DNA of 64,000 nt from Flammeovirga agarivorans (GTDB lineage Bacteria > Bacteroidota > Bacteroidia > Cytophagales > Flammeovirgaceae): NCBI RefSeq assembly GCF_012641475.1, contig NZ_JABAIL010000001.1:620001-684000 (forward strand), read 5' to 3'. The notes below the pieces were generated by a model. That model made no database searches, had not been told where the DNA came from, and saw only the letters and a program-made list of their open reading frames with translations. Shown here one piece after another: positions 44,957 to 54,177 of this stretch. A program made the translations under genes and the position numbers. Numbering within the stretch: position 1 is the stretch's first letter; each line of letters opens with the position of its first letter.

Positions 44957-45986
44957 AGTAAAGATATTTACTTCTTAAGATGGAGATGTCTGCTTGTGAT
45001 AACTCTAAAACATTTTCAAAGTATTGGTCGATACTACCATAATCTTTTATAATCTGATCAAATCCTGCTTGAAGCCAAGTACGATCAACACCTAATAATT
45101 GTCTCATTATCTCTGGCTGTACACCCAAGAAAGAAATCTTTTTAATTAAGGATTCGTTTTTGCCATGTCTATAATGGTTTGAGAGTTCATATTCGTCATA
45201 GATAGTTTCAAGATCAACACCTAAAGCATAGAGAGTGAGTGCTGAACATAATCCAGTACGGTCTTTTCCTGCAGTACAATGGAAAACAATAGGCTCTTCT
45301 GTATTTATGAGAATATTAAAGTATTCTTTATATCGATGGGCCCATTTTTTTACAAAAAGACGATTCATTTCTAAAACTAAATTATCGATATCTTGTTGGG
45401 TTGTATTTTTATCCATAATCATAGTTTTAAATTCATCCATATTTCCGGGGTCTATGATCAAGTTGAATTCATTACCGTTCAACCTTTCAACAAACTTATC
45501 TGGATTCTCTTCTTTTTCTTGTAATGAACGGAAATCAACTTTACTTTTTACATTTAACTCAGATAGCTTTTCCCATCCATATTCGTCTATTTCAGAAAAA
45601 TCATCACTTCTATAAATAGCTCCCCATTTCACTTGGTGATTATCTTTAGTATATATTCCTCCGATATCTCTAAAATTTGGAGCACCATTAATGGAAAGGT
45701 TTCTTTCTGAAACCCAAACACTATCTTGTTCTGAAATAGCCAAAAAAATGCCTCTATGCGATGGATGAAAATCGAGATCAAAATGATCGACTAATCTTCC
45801 AACTTTAATATTTCTATGATAGATGTCCCATTCTTTATCACCAAAGTTCTCAAACTTATAGTTTCCATCATCTGTTCTTTGGACATAAATTTCTTCAAAA
45901 AGAGTACGCTCAGGAGTATCTTTTTGCACATGCTCATTACATGACATCATTATTAATGTTGAAATTAAAATAACTAACTTTTTCAT
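44955..45986 (-). CDS. Exported tyrosine-type phosphatase lipoprotein
   Basis: 343 aa. A lipoprotein signal peptide ends in the lipobox LIMMSC (Cys16). A beta-rich N-terminal part (about 30-95) precedes the phosphatase fold, with substrate-side motif GAPNFRDIGGI (about 101-111) and the P-loop HCTAGKDRTG, where Cys237 is the nucleophile and Arg243 binds phosphate. The layout is the Y_phosphatase3 group, which includes phosphotyrosine and lipid phosphatases. Lies 86 bases after the TonB receptor gene on the same strand, so a role in releasing phosphate or dephosphorylating an imported compound is plausible. Confidence 0.85.
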   Translation of the reverse strand: MKKLVILISTLIMMSCNEHVQKDTPERTLFEEIYVQRTDDGNYKFENFGDKEWDIYHRNIKVGRLVDHFDLDFHPSHRGIFLAISEQDSVWVSERNLSINGAPNFRDIGGIYTKDNHQVKWGAIYRSDDFSEIDEYGWEKLSELNVKSKVDFRSLQEKEENPDKFVERLNGNEFNLIIDPGNMDEFKTMIMDKNTTQQDIDNLVLEMNRLFVKKWAHRYKEYFNILINTEEPIVFHCTAGKDRTGLCSALTLYALGVDLETIYDEYELSNHYRHGKNESLIKKISFLGVQPEIMRQLLGVDRTWLQAGFDQIIKDYGSIDQYFENVLELSQADISILRSKYLY

Positions 45987-46072
45987 TGGGATAATAAGGT
46001 TTGAAGTCTCCTTCTTTTAAATTGTTATTTGATGAAAGAAGGAGAAGTGTAATAATTAATATTAGGTATACT

Positions 46073-48925
46073 TTATAGATTGTATCGAAGACCAATCTGT
46101 CCTCGGATACCATAGTACTCTACTTCTTCGGGACGATCAGGTGTGCCATGATAATATACTAATGGAGCATTAGTAAGATTATTAACTTCAGCATACATTT
46201 GGATTCGATTATTAATAGCATAACTACCAGAAGCATCTAGCATAAACATTTTGTCATACCATTGATAATGATTAGCACCAGCTTCTAGACGATATTCTGA
46301 TATAAATGCTCCCTTATAGTTTGCTGCTAGGCGAAGCATTAAGCCATTGTGCTCATAATAAAGTGAGGCGTTGTATAAGTGCTTGGGTTGGTTTTTTAAT
46401 GGTTCATAGACTAATTCGTCTTCTGAAACAGGAATCTCAATTTCTGACGCTGTGTACGTATAGTTCATGTCAATACCGAAGCGAGAGGCGAATCCAGGCA
46501 AGAAGGTTAATCGTTTTGAGAATACTAGCTCTAGACCGGCTAACCAACCACTATTAGAGTTTTCTGGGCGATAAAATGTAGTTAGAGTACCATCAACCAT
46601 TCTTTGAGAGGCATTTGTATAAATGACATCATTTAGCTGTTTGAAAAATACGCCTGCTGATACTAAACCAATATCTTGAAAGAAATATTCACCCATTAAA
46701 TCAATATTATGTGCATAAGTAGGGTTTAAATTCATGTTACCCCCACTAACAGTTGGTAGTCCATTGGCCCCCATATTTGTTGAAGTAGAAGGGTTAAGTT
46801 GAGAGAAATTAGGTCTTGCAAAAGTTCTTGTATATGCAAAACGAAGGTTGGTTTGCTCATTGGCAGCATATTTTAAATGAGCCATTGGTAATAACGAATG
46901 ATAAGTGTTTGATGGAGATACAGCTTTTAAGTTTCCATCATTATTCATCTCATAGCCATCCATTTGTATAAAAGTGTTTTCATATCTTATACCACCTACA
47001 AAAAGTAACTTGTTGTTTAATTGCCACTCACCCATGATATATGCAGCTGAAACATTTTCTCTAGCATAAGTATTGGCTAATAATAAGTTATCAGTGTCTG
47101 TGAGATCAATAAAAGAACCTTGAGCATCCTTCGAACCAATCCAAGCGGCAGTTCTATCCAATTCGTTCATAGTAATATGCGGTAAGAGGTTTTTACCATA
47201 TGGTGCTCCCATTTCTTTTAAGAATTGATTTTTCTGTGGTAAAGTCTCTGTATTAAAAGATGAAAGAGGATATACTGTAGCATCTGGAATTCCAATACCC
47301 GCCATAGAAAGATATACAGCTTGTCCTGTGATCATTTGGTGTTCTTTTCTTCTATGTTTACCTCCAAATTTTAATTTGAACTTATCATGTAATTGATTCT
47401 CAAGATTGAATTGATAATTCTGATCTGCTTCTCTTCCTTCAACACCAACCAATAATATCATATTTAAATTCATATGATCAGGATTTAATGGTATTTCATT
47501 ATGAGGTAAAATACGGTAGGATGGGTCTCCAATACCATTTGGAGAATCCATAGCTAAATATTTATATCCATCACTGGAACGTCCTCCATAGGTTACTCCA
47601 TTTTGTCTAAAATAGGTGAAAGGTAAACCATATTCCATATACTCATTATTTAAAGGTGTTCCCATCAATGAGCCTGTTTCATAATAAGATCCTTTCCAGT
47701 CTAATTTCCAACCTTTGCCAAGATGGTGTTCCCCTTCAATTTCTCCACCAAAAAGATCTGTATTTGCTGCATTTCTCCTTGTTAGCATTTCAGCAGCATT
47801 ATCATCAAAATGGAAAGTATATTGTCTAGTTTGGTAGTCTTCTGACATTCTATTAAAAGTACCATTTATATAAATATGGTTTCTTTCATTGATTTTATAA
47901 TCTGTTGCTAAGTAACCACCTGTAGTCACTCTTTGACCTCTATATTGTCTTAATTCCATATTATTGATGGAATAAGTAGGAGCTTCCTCAACCATATAGT
48001 TATAATTGATAATTTGATTATCCTGCGTTACACCTCTACTCCAAGATGAAGCAGATGCAATTACTCCTAATTTTCCATCAAGGAAACGCTTTTGAAAAAT
48101 ACCTGCGAAGTTATACCCTGGTTGATCTCCTTTTTCATTATATCCTGCTCCTAGATTGATATTTAACCCAAAGTCATCAGCTACTTTTCTTGTTTGAAGA
48201 TTGATGCTTCCACCAATGGCATCACCTTCCATATCAGGTGTTAGAGCTTTAGTTACAGTTGCATATTCAATCAATTCACTTGGGAAAACATCTAATCCCG
48301 TAGACCTGGTGCCACCGCTATACGTAGACCCAGCAGGAAGACGGCTACCATTGATCATCATCGAGTTCCATTCCATTGGAGTTCCTCTTACAATGGCCAT
48401 TTGTCCTTCACCTCTATATCTAGTAATGGAAACACCAGGTACTCTTTGAAGAGCTTCAGCTGCATTTCTGTCTGGTAATTTTCCTACTTGGTCAGCAGCA
48501 ATAACATTTCCTATCGTTAAGTTTTTTTGTTGTAAACCTAAAGCTCTTACTTGTGAAGGAAGGTATTGAGAAGTGATAATGACACTCTCTAGTTCTGTGG
48601 CATTTTCATCCAGATGTATCGTTCCCAATTCAATATTACTTTCCTCTGTAATCAAGGCCGATTTGGTTACTTTTGAATAGCCAATAAATGAGAATTCAAA
48701 AGTTTGTTCGCCAGTGGGGATATTGTCTAAAAAGAATTTTCCAGATTGATCAGTAATTGTTCCTGTATTCGTTCCAACAAGTTTTATACTTACTCCTGGG
48801 AGAGGTCCTGTAGCATCTAATACAGTACCATAAATTGCACCTTTCCCTTGTGCATGGAGTAAGGAGTTTAGTCCAAAAATCATCACAATTAGTGATAAAT
48901 AGTAAACTAGATCTTTCGATTTCAT
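46073..48925 (-). CDS. TonB-dependent receptor with carboxypeptidase-like N-domain
   Basis: 950 aa. Signal peptide (about 1-25, ending LLHAQG), then a carboxypeptidase-regulatory-like domain (about 26-115, GAIYGTVLDATGPLPGVSIKL...TDQSGKFFLDNIP), the plug domain (about 130-240, AEALQRVPGVSITRYRGEGQM) and a 22-strand barrel to the end (RGQIGLRYNL). No SusD gene is adjacent, so it is not a classical polysaccharide locus. It is followed by the exported phosphatase gene and preceded by a membrane-bound AraC regulator, suggesting a phosphorylated or otherwise regulated ligand (inference). Confidence 0.92.
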   Translation of the reverse strand: MKSKDLVYYLSLIVMIFGLNSLLHAQGKGAIYGTVLDATGPLPGVSIKLVGTNTGTITDQSGKFFLDNIPTGEQTFEFSFIGYSKVTKSALITEESNIELGTIHLDENATELESVIITSQYLPSQVRALGLQQKNLTIGNVIAADQVGKLPDRNAAEALQRVPGVSITRYRGEGQMAIVRGTPMEWNSMMINGSRLPAGSTYSGGTRSTGLDVFPSELIEYATVTKALTPDMEGDAIGGSINLQTRKVADDFGLNINLGAGYNEKGDQPGYNFAGIFQKRFLDGKLGVIASASSWSRGVTQDNQIINYNYMVEEAPTYSINNMELRQYRGQRVTTGGYLATDYKINERNHIYINGTFNRMSEDYQTRQYTFHFDDNAAEMLTRRNAANTDLFGGEIEGEHHLGKGWKLDWKGSYYETGSLMGTPLNNEYMEYGLPFTYFRQNGVTYGGRSSDGYKYLAMDSPNGIGDPSYRILPHNEIPLNPDHMNLNMILLVGVEGREADQNYQFNLENQLHDKFKLKFGGKHRRKEHQMITGQAVYLSMAGIGIPDATVYPLSSFNTETLPQKNQFLKEMGAPYGKNLLPHITMNELDRTAAWIGSKDAQGSFIDLTDTDNLLLANTYARENVSAAYIMGEWQLNNKLLFVGGIRYENTFIQMDGYEMNNDGNLKAVSPSNTYHSLLPMAHLKYAANEQTNLRFAYTRTFARPNFSQLNPSTSTNMGANGLPTVSGGNMNLNPTYAHNIDLMGEYFFQDIGLVSAGVFFKQLNDVIYTNASQRMVDGTLTTFYRPENSNSGWLAGLELVFSKRLTFLPGFASRFGIDMNYTYTASEIEIPVSEDELVYEPLKNQPKHLYNASLYYEHNGLMLRLAANYKGAFISEYRLEAGANHYQWYDKMFMLDASGSYAINNRIQMYAEVNNLTNAPLVYYHGTPDRPEEVEYYGIRGQIGLRYNL

Positions 48926-48978
48926 TTGTTTTTTCGTTTAAGTGATACCCAAATTTGTGGGCCAACGAAAAAAAAATC

Positions 48979-49024
48979 GACAATATGGATTGTCTTCAAA
49001 TTAAATATAAAAACCGATTGTCTT
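48979..49024. promoter_or_regulatory. Repeated GATTGTCTT sites upstream of the TonB receptor
   Basis: GATTGTCTT occurs at 48988-48996 and 49016-49024 (28 bases apart), and the inverted copy GACAAT (48979-48984) faces the first one, making GACAAT-N4-ATTGTC. About 55-100 bases before the receptor start. It could be the target of the regulator at 49104. Confidence 0.4.
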
Positions 49025-49103
49025 TTACCTTGTAAGTTGCTGGTATTTAACTTTTTAGTTAGTTATTGCTAAATTGTTAAGTAATAATTACCCCAATTTA
49101 CTT

Positions 49104-50192
49104 TTATACATTAAGTGAGTTTTCTTTATGATTAGACTTAAATTGACTAGGTGTATTCCCTGTAGTTTTTTTGAAATAGGTATTAAAAGTAGCTTTGGTA
49201 TTAAATCCACATTCGAAGGCTAAGTGTAATAATTTTCGACTCGGGTCTTCTTCAATTAATCGAATGGCTTCTTGTATTCTATATTCATTAATGAATTGAT
49301 AAAAGTTTTTTTCTAGATGAATATTTAAAGCCTCTGAAAGATGATGTTTTGGGGTTTTACTTTGTTCGGCTAAATCGGATAATGATAGTTCATGATTTAG
49401 GTATAATCTATTTCGTTCCACATACTGTGTGATTCTTTTGACAATAGTTTCTGCTTGATCTTTTGATAAGCTAGATCTTTCGTATTTTTTAGAACCTTCA
49501 ATGGTTTGCTCTTCTTTAATTATTATTTCTGGAGACGATTCTATCTTTTGATTTTTTTTCCAGAGACTTACAGATTCTTTTAACGATAACTCATAACGTA
49601 GATATTGAATTGCAATTAATAGGAAAGTGATGTATGTAAAAGTCCTTAAGTAGGGGATAGGTATTATTTTAAAAAAGGCAGTTGTTACAATCAAGATTAA
49701 AATAGCAGAAAGAGGAATCATCCATTTGACAAATGCATTTGGGTATTTTTTTAATTGAACTAACCATAAAAATATATACCCAAAATACCCTAAAATACTT
49801 GGAACCATCACCCATGAAATATATTGGAAGTAATAATCCAGATAGATGATCTCTTTGTATATAATAGACATCACACCTATATATAAGTAAATAGTAAAAC
49901 CAATAAAAAGAGGAATGAAATGAAGTTTCGAAAGTCTTTTTTTATTATACAACATTTTAAGAAAATCGAGAATCAAAGGTCCATATGCAAAAGTGAAACA
50001 TGTCGCGTAGTACTGAAACATATATTCATCCTTTAGAATTAAGAGGATGTAACTTTTTATGGAAAAGTGGATAGCTAAAAGGATCAACATAAGCATCATA
50101 GGTGATTTGTTGATTTTGAAGCTTCCTAAATCGAAAATTAGAAAAATTGATAATAGTGTCTGGAATAGACCAATAGCCAATAAAGTCTGCAT
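49104..50192 (-). CDS. Membrane-bound AraC-family regulator
   Basis: 362 aa. The first 210 residues contain about seven hydrophobic helices, and the C-terminal about 100 residues are an AraC DNA-binding domain: LSLSDLAEQSKTPKHHLSEALNIHLEKNFYQFINEYRI and LLHLAFECGFNTKATFNTYFKKTTGNTPSQF. Such fusions sense a signal at the membrane and act on a nearby promoter. The TonB receptor gene lies 178 bases downstream on the same strand and is the likely target. Confidence 0.88.
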   Translation of the reverse strand: MQTLLAIGLFQTLLSIFLIFDLGSFKINKSPMMLMLILLAIHFSIKSYILLILKDEYMFQYYATCFTFAYGPLILDFLKMLYNKKRLSKLHFIPLFIGFTIYLYIGVMSIIYKEIIYLDYYFQYISWVMVPSILGYFGYIFLWLVQLKKYPNAFVKWMIPLSAILILIVTTAFFKIIPIPYLRTFTYITFLLIAIQYLRYELSLKESVSLWKKNQKIESSPEIIIKEEQTIEGSKKYERSSLSKDQAETIVKRITQYVERNRLYLNHELSLSDLAEQSKTPKHHLSEALNIHLEKNFYQFINEYRIQEAIRLIEEDPSRKLLHLAFECGFNTKATFNTYFKKTTGNTPSQFKSNHKENSLNV

Positions 50193-50299
50193 GTTTTTTT
50201 ATTTAGACTTGCAATCTACCTATGGAATGTAAATTCAGTTTTGCATTAACATTATCTATCGGTCAACTTTGTTGGATTACAAAAAAATGAAGTAAAAAA

Positions 50300-50328
50300 A
50301 ATCCCCTTCTCATTACAAAAAGGGGATT
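50300..50328 (-). terminator. Terminator after fbaA
   Basis: AATCCCCTT pairs with AAGGGGATT, T-run on the minus strand. Confidence 0.9.
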
Positions 50329-50352
50329 CTTAATATTTAAAATCTTACAGAC

Positions 50353-51438
50353 TTAGTCTTCGAAGATATTTACGTCATTCAAGTCAGCAAATGCTTGCTC
50401 TAAACGAGAAATCATTGACTCTTCAGAAACTCTTAACCACTTACGTGGGTCATAGTATTTCTTGTTTGGCTCATCAGCACCTTCTGGGTTACCGATTTGA
50501 CCTTGTAAGTAGTCATGGTATTTAGCTTCGTAACCGCGGATACCATCCCAAGTAGCCCACTGAGTATCAGTATCGATGTTCATTTTGATTACACCGTAAG
50601 AGATACCTTCACGAATTTCTTCTAAAGAAGAACCAGAACCACCGTGGAATACGAATTTAACTGGCTTCTTAGATTCAGTACCGTGCTTCTCAACGATATA
50701 TTTTTGAGAATCATCTAAGATAGATGGAGTTAACTTCACGTTACCTGGCTTATATACACCGTGAACGTTACCGAAAGCTGCAGCTACTAAGAATTTATGG
50801 TCGATAGCACCTAATTGCTCATATGCGTAATCAACTTCTGAAGGTTGAGTGTAAAGACGAGAAGGATCAACGTCAGAGTTGTCAACACCATCTTCCTCAC
50901 CACCAGTGATACCTAATTCGATTTCAAGAGTTTGACCCATTTTAGCCATACGCTCGAAGTATTTTTTAGAGATTTCCATGTTCTCCTCGATTGGCTCCTC
51001 TGAAAGGTCAATCATGTGAGAAGAGAATAATGGCTTACCAGTTTCAGCGAAGAACTTCTCAGAAGCATCTAATAAACCGTCAACCCATGGTAATAATTTT
51101 TTTGCACAGTGGTCAGTGTTTAAGATAACACGAGCACCATATTGTTCAGCCAATTCGTGAACGTGCTTAGCACCAGCGATAGCACCTGCAATTGCTGCAG
51201 CTTGACCTTCACCTTTAATGCCTTTACCAGCGTAGAAAGAAGCACCGCCGTTTGAGAATTGAATAATTACTGGCGCTTTAAGTTTTGCAGCAGTTTCCAT
51301 AACAGCATTAACTGAGTTAGTACCTACACAGTTTACAGCTGGAAGAGCAAAACCTTTTTCAAGTGCGTATTGATAAACTTTTTCTACGTCCTCACCAGTG
51401 ATTACACCTGGCTTGATATCATTAATGTTGAAAGACAT
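50353..51438 (-). CDS. fbaA: Class II fructose-bisphosphate aldolase
   Basis: Zinc-dependent cleavage of fructose-1,6-bisphosphate in glycolysis. 361 aa from ATG 51438 (MSFNINDIKPGV). The frame opens 21 codons earlier, but that start lies within the TATATTTG promoter element at 51501. Zinc and catalytic motifs: VILNTDHCAKK, the EIELGITGGEEDGVDN loop, FGNVHGVY and FVFHGGSGSSLEEI. The length fits the E. coli-like long class IIA form. Stand-alone gene with its own terminator. Confidence 0.97.
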   Translation of the reverse strand: MSFNINDIKPGVITGEDVEKVYQYALEKGFALPAVNCVGTNSVNAVMETAAKLKAPVIIQFSNGGASFYAGKGIKGEGQAAAIAGAIAGAKHVHELAEQYGARVILNTDHCAKKLLPWVDGLLDASEKFFAETGKPLFSSHMIDLSEEPIEENMEISKKYFERMAKMGQTLEIELGITGGEEDGVDNSDVDPSRLYTQPSEVDYAYEQLGAIDHKFLVAAAFGNVHGVYKPGNVKLTPSILDDSQKYIVEKHGTESKKPVKFVFHGGSGSSLEEIREGISYGVIKMNIDTDTQWATWDGIRGYEAKYHDYLQGQIGNPEGADEPNKKYYDPRKWLRVSEESMISRLEQAFADLNDVNIFED

Positions 51439-51500
51439 AATTATAATTTGAATAATTTGTGATAGTGTCACACGTACATCTCGTGCGATCATTAGCGTCA

Positions 51501-51508
51501 CAAATATA
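51501..51508 (-). promoter_or_regulatory. -7 element of fbaA
   Basis: TATATTTG on the minus strand, 62 bases before the chosen start. The leader between them contains the arms TTTGTGA/TCACAAA (51456-51504). Confidence 0.5.
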
Positions 51509-51833
51509 CAACTTCATATTCTATCATGGTAGTGCAATTTTGGTGACTTTAGTAATGTTAATAGGTGTACTTTTGTCAATTTTTAATTTAATTTTTCACC
51601 ATTTCAATAAGGTTATTAAATATTTATAATTATTTAGCTTTTACATTCTCTCTTGAAAAACAATACCTTGAACACAGTTTTTTTGATAAAATTCCGTAAA
51701 ATCTCAATAAATTATTATGCAAACATACCTTTAAACTTTTTATCTGAATTCTTAATGAATATCTTTACGATCCAATTACGCATAAGTTTTATGTGTATTA
51801 ATGTATAATTTCGATACAAGTTTAGTTTTTCCT
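51509..51833. other. Divergent intergenic region between fbaA and accD
   Basis: 325 AT-rich bases. TACTTTTG at 51568-51575 fits a plus-strand -7 element but is far from accD and has no properly spaced -33. Nothing else recognised. Confidence 0.5.
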
Positions 51834-52676
51834 ATGGCTTGGTTTAAAAGAAAGGAACAGGGGATCCAAACCCCAACTTCAGAAAAGAAAGATTCACCAG
51901 ACGGTCTTTGGTATAAAACAAACCAAGGCAAGATCATACATATGCAGGAGTTACGTGAGAACGCTTACGTTTGTCCTGATGATGAATTCCATGTACGTAT
52001 TGGTTCAAAAGAATATTTTGAGATTATTTTTGATGATAACAAGTTCACAGAGTTAGATGAAAATATGACTTCTGGTAATCCATTATCATTTAAAGATAGC
52101 AAGTCGTACGAAGATAGAATTGCTGCTTCTCAGAAGAAATCTGATTTAAAAGATGCTTGTAGAACAGTATATGGTAAGGTAAATGATGTCGACTTAGTAG
52201 TAAGTTGTATGGACTTTAGCTTTATTGGCGGTTCTATGGGTTCTGTAGTAGGTGAAAAAATCGCAAGAGGAATTGACTACGCATTAGAAAACAAGTTACC
52301 ATTCATGATGATTTCAAAATCTGGTGGTGCTCGTATGATGGAAGCAGGTTTCTCATTAATGCAAATGGCAAAAACATCTGCTAAATTAGCTTTATTAGAA
52401 GAAGCAGGTTTACCATATATCTCTTTATTAACAGACCCTACAACTGGTGGTGTAACAGCTTCTTATGCGATGTTGGGTGATATTAATATTGCTGAACCTG
52501 GTGCTTTAATTGGTTTTGCAGGTCCTCGTGTAATTAGAGAAACTATTGGTAAAGATTTACCAAAAGGATTCCAATCTGCAGAGTTCTTACAAGAGCATGG
52601 TTTTGTTGATATGATTGTCAACAGAAGAGAACTGAAGAGAAAATTAACGACAATCTTGAAGATGCTTCAAAATTAA
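51834..52676 (+). CDS. accD: Acetyl-CoA carboxylase carboxyltransferase subunit beta, degenerate zinc ribbon
   Basis: Transfers the carboxyl group from biotin to acetyl-CoA, making malonyl-CoA. 280 aa from ATG 51834 ([15 protein letters not shown]); the open frame begins 11 codons earlier. The crotonase-like core is intact: [27 protein letters not shown] and [19 protein letters not shown]. The N-terminal zinc ribbon, normally CxxC...CPxC, reads KTNQG...VCPDD, so three of the four Cys ligands are absent (only Cys47 remains). The terminator follows at once. No accA is visible in the window. Confidence 0.93.
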   Translation: MAWFKRKEQGIQTPTSEKKDSPDGLWYKTNQGKIIHMQELRENAYVCPDDEFHVRIGSKEYFEIIFDDNKFTELDENMTSGNPLSFKDSKSYEDRIAASQKKSDLKDACRTVYGKVNDVDLVVSCMDFSFIGGSMGSVVGEKIARGIDYALENKLPFMMISKSGGARMMEAGFSLMQMAKTSAKLALLEEAGLPYISLLTDPTTGGVTASYAMLGDINIAEPGALIGFAGPRVIRETIGKDLPKGFQSAEFLQEHGFVDMIVNRRELKRKLTTILKMLQN

Positions 52677-52698
52677 TCGTTAAAACTATTTATATTGA

Positions 52699-52740
52699 AG
52701 TCCTTAGAATTGCATAATACATTCTAAGGACTTTTTTTTG
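52699..52740 (+). terminator. Terminator after accD
   Basis: AGTCCTTAGAAT pairs with ATTCTAAGGACT, followed by eight T. Confidence 0.93.
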
Positions 52741-52833
52741 TAAAAACCTTTTTGTTCATGACTATCTTATCAATTTTAAGATAGTAGTACGAGCAGATTT
52801 GCTCAATTATCATATATCCCCTAAGAAAATAAA

Positions 52834-54111
52834 ATGCGTCAGGTTACCGGAAGAAGAAATATAGACTGGTTAACAGTATTTCTTTACATCATCATGGTTA
52901 TTGTTGGATGGTTGAATATTTATGCAGCTGTTTATCAACCAGATGCCCCTACAAGTATTTTTTCATTGAGTCTAAACTCTGGAAAACAATTAATGTGGAT
53001 AGGAGGTGCCTCTCTGATAGCTTTCGTGATTATGATGGTTGACTTTAAGCTTTTTAGCACTTTAGCCTATCCTATATTTATAGTCACATTATTGGCATTA
53101 TTAGGTGTTTTAGTAATTGGTCACTCTGCCGGGGGTAATACATCTTGGTTTAAAATAGGCTTTATCCGTATCCAGCCATCAGAATTTGCGAAGTATGCAC
53201 TGGCATTAGCTTTAGCAAAATACATTGATGATCCTACTGTTCGTTTAGATAAATGGCGTTATTTGATAATGGCTTTTATTATTATCCTTATCCCATTTTC
53301 ACTAGTTATGTTACAGAAAGATACAGGATCAGCCATGGTATTTGCAGCATTTTTCTTCATGTTGTACAGAGAAGGGATGCCTGCATGGATTATGGTTTTA
53401 GGACTTTGGATGGTGTTTTTATTTGTCACAGCCTTAGTGTCTACCACTTTGGTGGCAGGTGGAATATTAGGAGGAATGGTAATTATTGCAGTCATCTATA
53501 TTGTTTACAATAAGCGACCTAAATCCATGATATTTATTGTCGTCGGGATAGGAACTTTATCTTTCCTATTTACAGAAGGTATCGATTATATTCTCTACGA
53601 CATCATGCGACCTCACCAAAGAAAAAGAATTGAAGTTTTGGTGAATCCTAATATTGATCCTTTGGGAGTAGGGTATCAAGTTACTCAATCGAAGATTGCC
53701 ATTGGTTCTGGTGGTGTTGCTGGGAAAGGATTTCTAGAAGGGACTCAAACAAAATTCAACTTCGTTCCAGAACAATCCACTGACTTTATTTTCTGTACGA
53801 TTGGAGAAGAACATGGATGGATAGGTAGTTTGGTAACTATTGGACTTTTTGCCGCGTTAATTATTCGCTTAATTATGTTGGCAGAACGGCAAAAATCTAG
53901 ATTTGCCAGAGTATATGGGTATTGTGTCTCCTGTGTATTCTTCATACACTTTATGATTAATATGGGAATGACAATAGGAATTTTTCCTGTAATTGGTATC
54001 CCGTTACCGTTCTTTAGTTATGGTGGTTCATCACTTTGGGCATTTACAATGATGCTATTTACATTTATCAAATTGGATAGTCATAGAACACAAATGCTAG
54101 CAAGAAACTAG
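52834..54111 (+). CDS. rodA: Rod-shape SEDS glycosyltransferase RodA
   Basis: Peptidoglycan polymerase of the SEDS family, about ten membrane helices, 425 aa. NIDWLTVFLYIIMVIVGWLNIYAAVY at the start and the family features FIRIQPSEFAKYALALALAKY, KDTGSAMVFAAFFFML, TQTKFNFVPEQSTDFIFCTIGEEHGW and IPLPFFSYGGSSLWAFTMMLF are clear. The N-terminus GWLNIYAAVY and the location outside the dcw cluster favour RodA over FtsW. No pbp2 or mreBCD genes are adjacent. Confidence 0.92.
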   Translation: MRQVTGRRNIDWLTVFLYIIMVIVGWLNIYAAVYQPDAPTSIFSLSLNSGKQLMWIGGASLIAFVIMMVDFKLFSTLAYPIFIVTLLALLGVLVIGHSAGGNTSWFKIGFIRIQPSEFAKYALALALAKYIDDPTVRLDKWRYLIMAFIIILIPFSLVMLQKDTGSAMVFAAFFFMLYREGMPAWIMVLGLWMVFLFVTALVSTTLVAGGILGGMVIIAVIYIVYNKRPKSMIFIVVGIGTLSFLFTEGIDYILYDIMRPHQRKRIEVLVNPNIDPLGVGYQVTQSKIAIGSGGVAGKGFLEGTQTKFNFVPEQSTDFIFCTIGEEHGWIGSLVTIGLFAALIIRLIMLAERQKSRFARVYGYCVSCVFFIHFMINMGMTIGIFPVIGIPLPFFSYGGSSLWAFTMMLFTFIKLDSHRTQMLARN

Positions 54112-54127
54112 TTGTTAAATATAAAAA

Positions 54128-54167
54128 AAGAGGCTGTATTCTTATTGTAGAATACAGCCTCTTTTTT
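54128..54167. terminator. Bidirectional terminator after rodA
   Basis: AGAGGCTGTATTC pairs with GAATACAGCCTCT around an 8-base loop, A-run and T-run at either side, between convergent genes. Confidence 0.93.
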
Positions 54168-54177
54168 TGGAGTTAGG

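Noticed and set aside
51439-51501. N-terminal extension of fbaA
   Set aside because: It would begin inside the TATATTTG promoter element, and the second ATG gives the standard protein.
51456-51504. TTTGTGA/TCACAAA inverted arms in the fbaA leader as a riboswitch
   Set aside because: The upstream arm overlaps the -7 element, so it would not be transcribed in full; no known riboswitch consensus.
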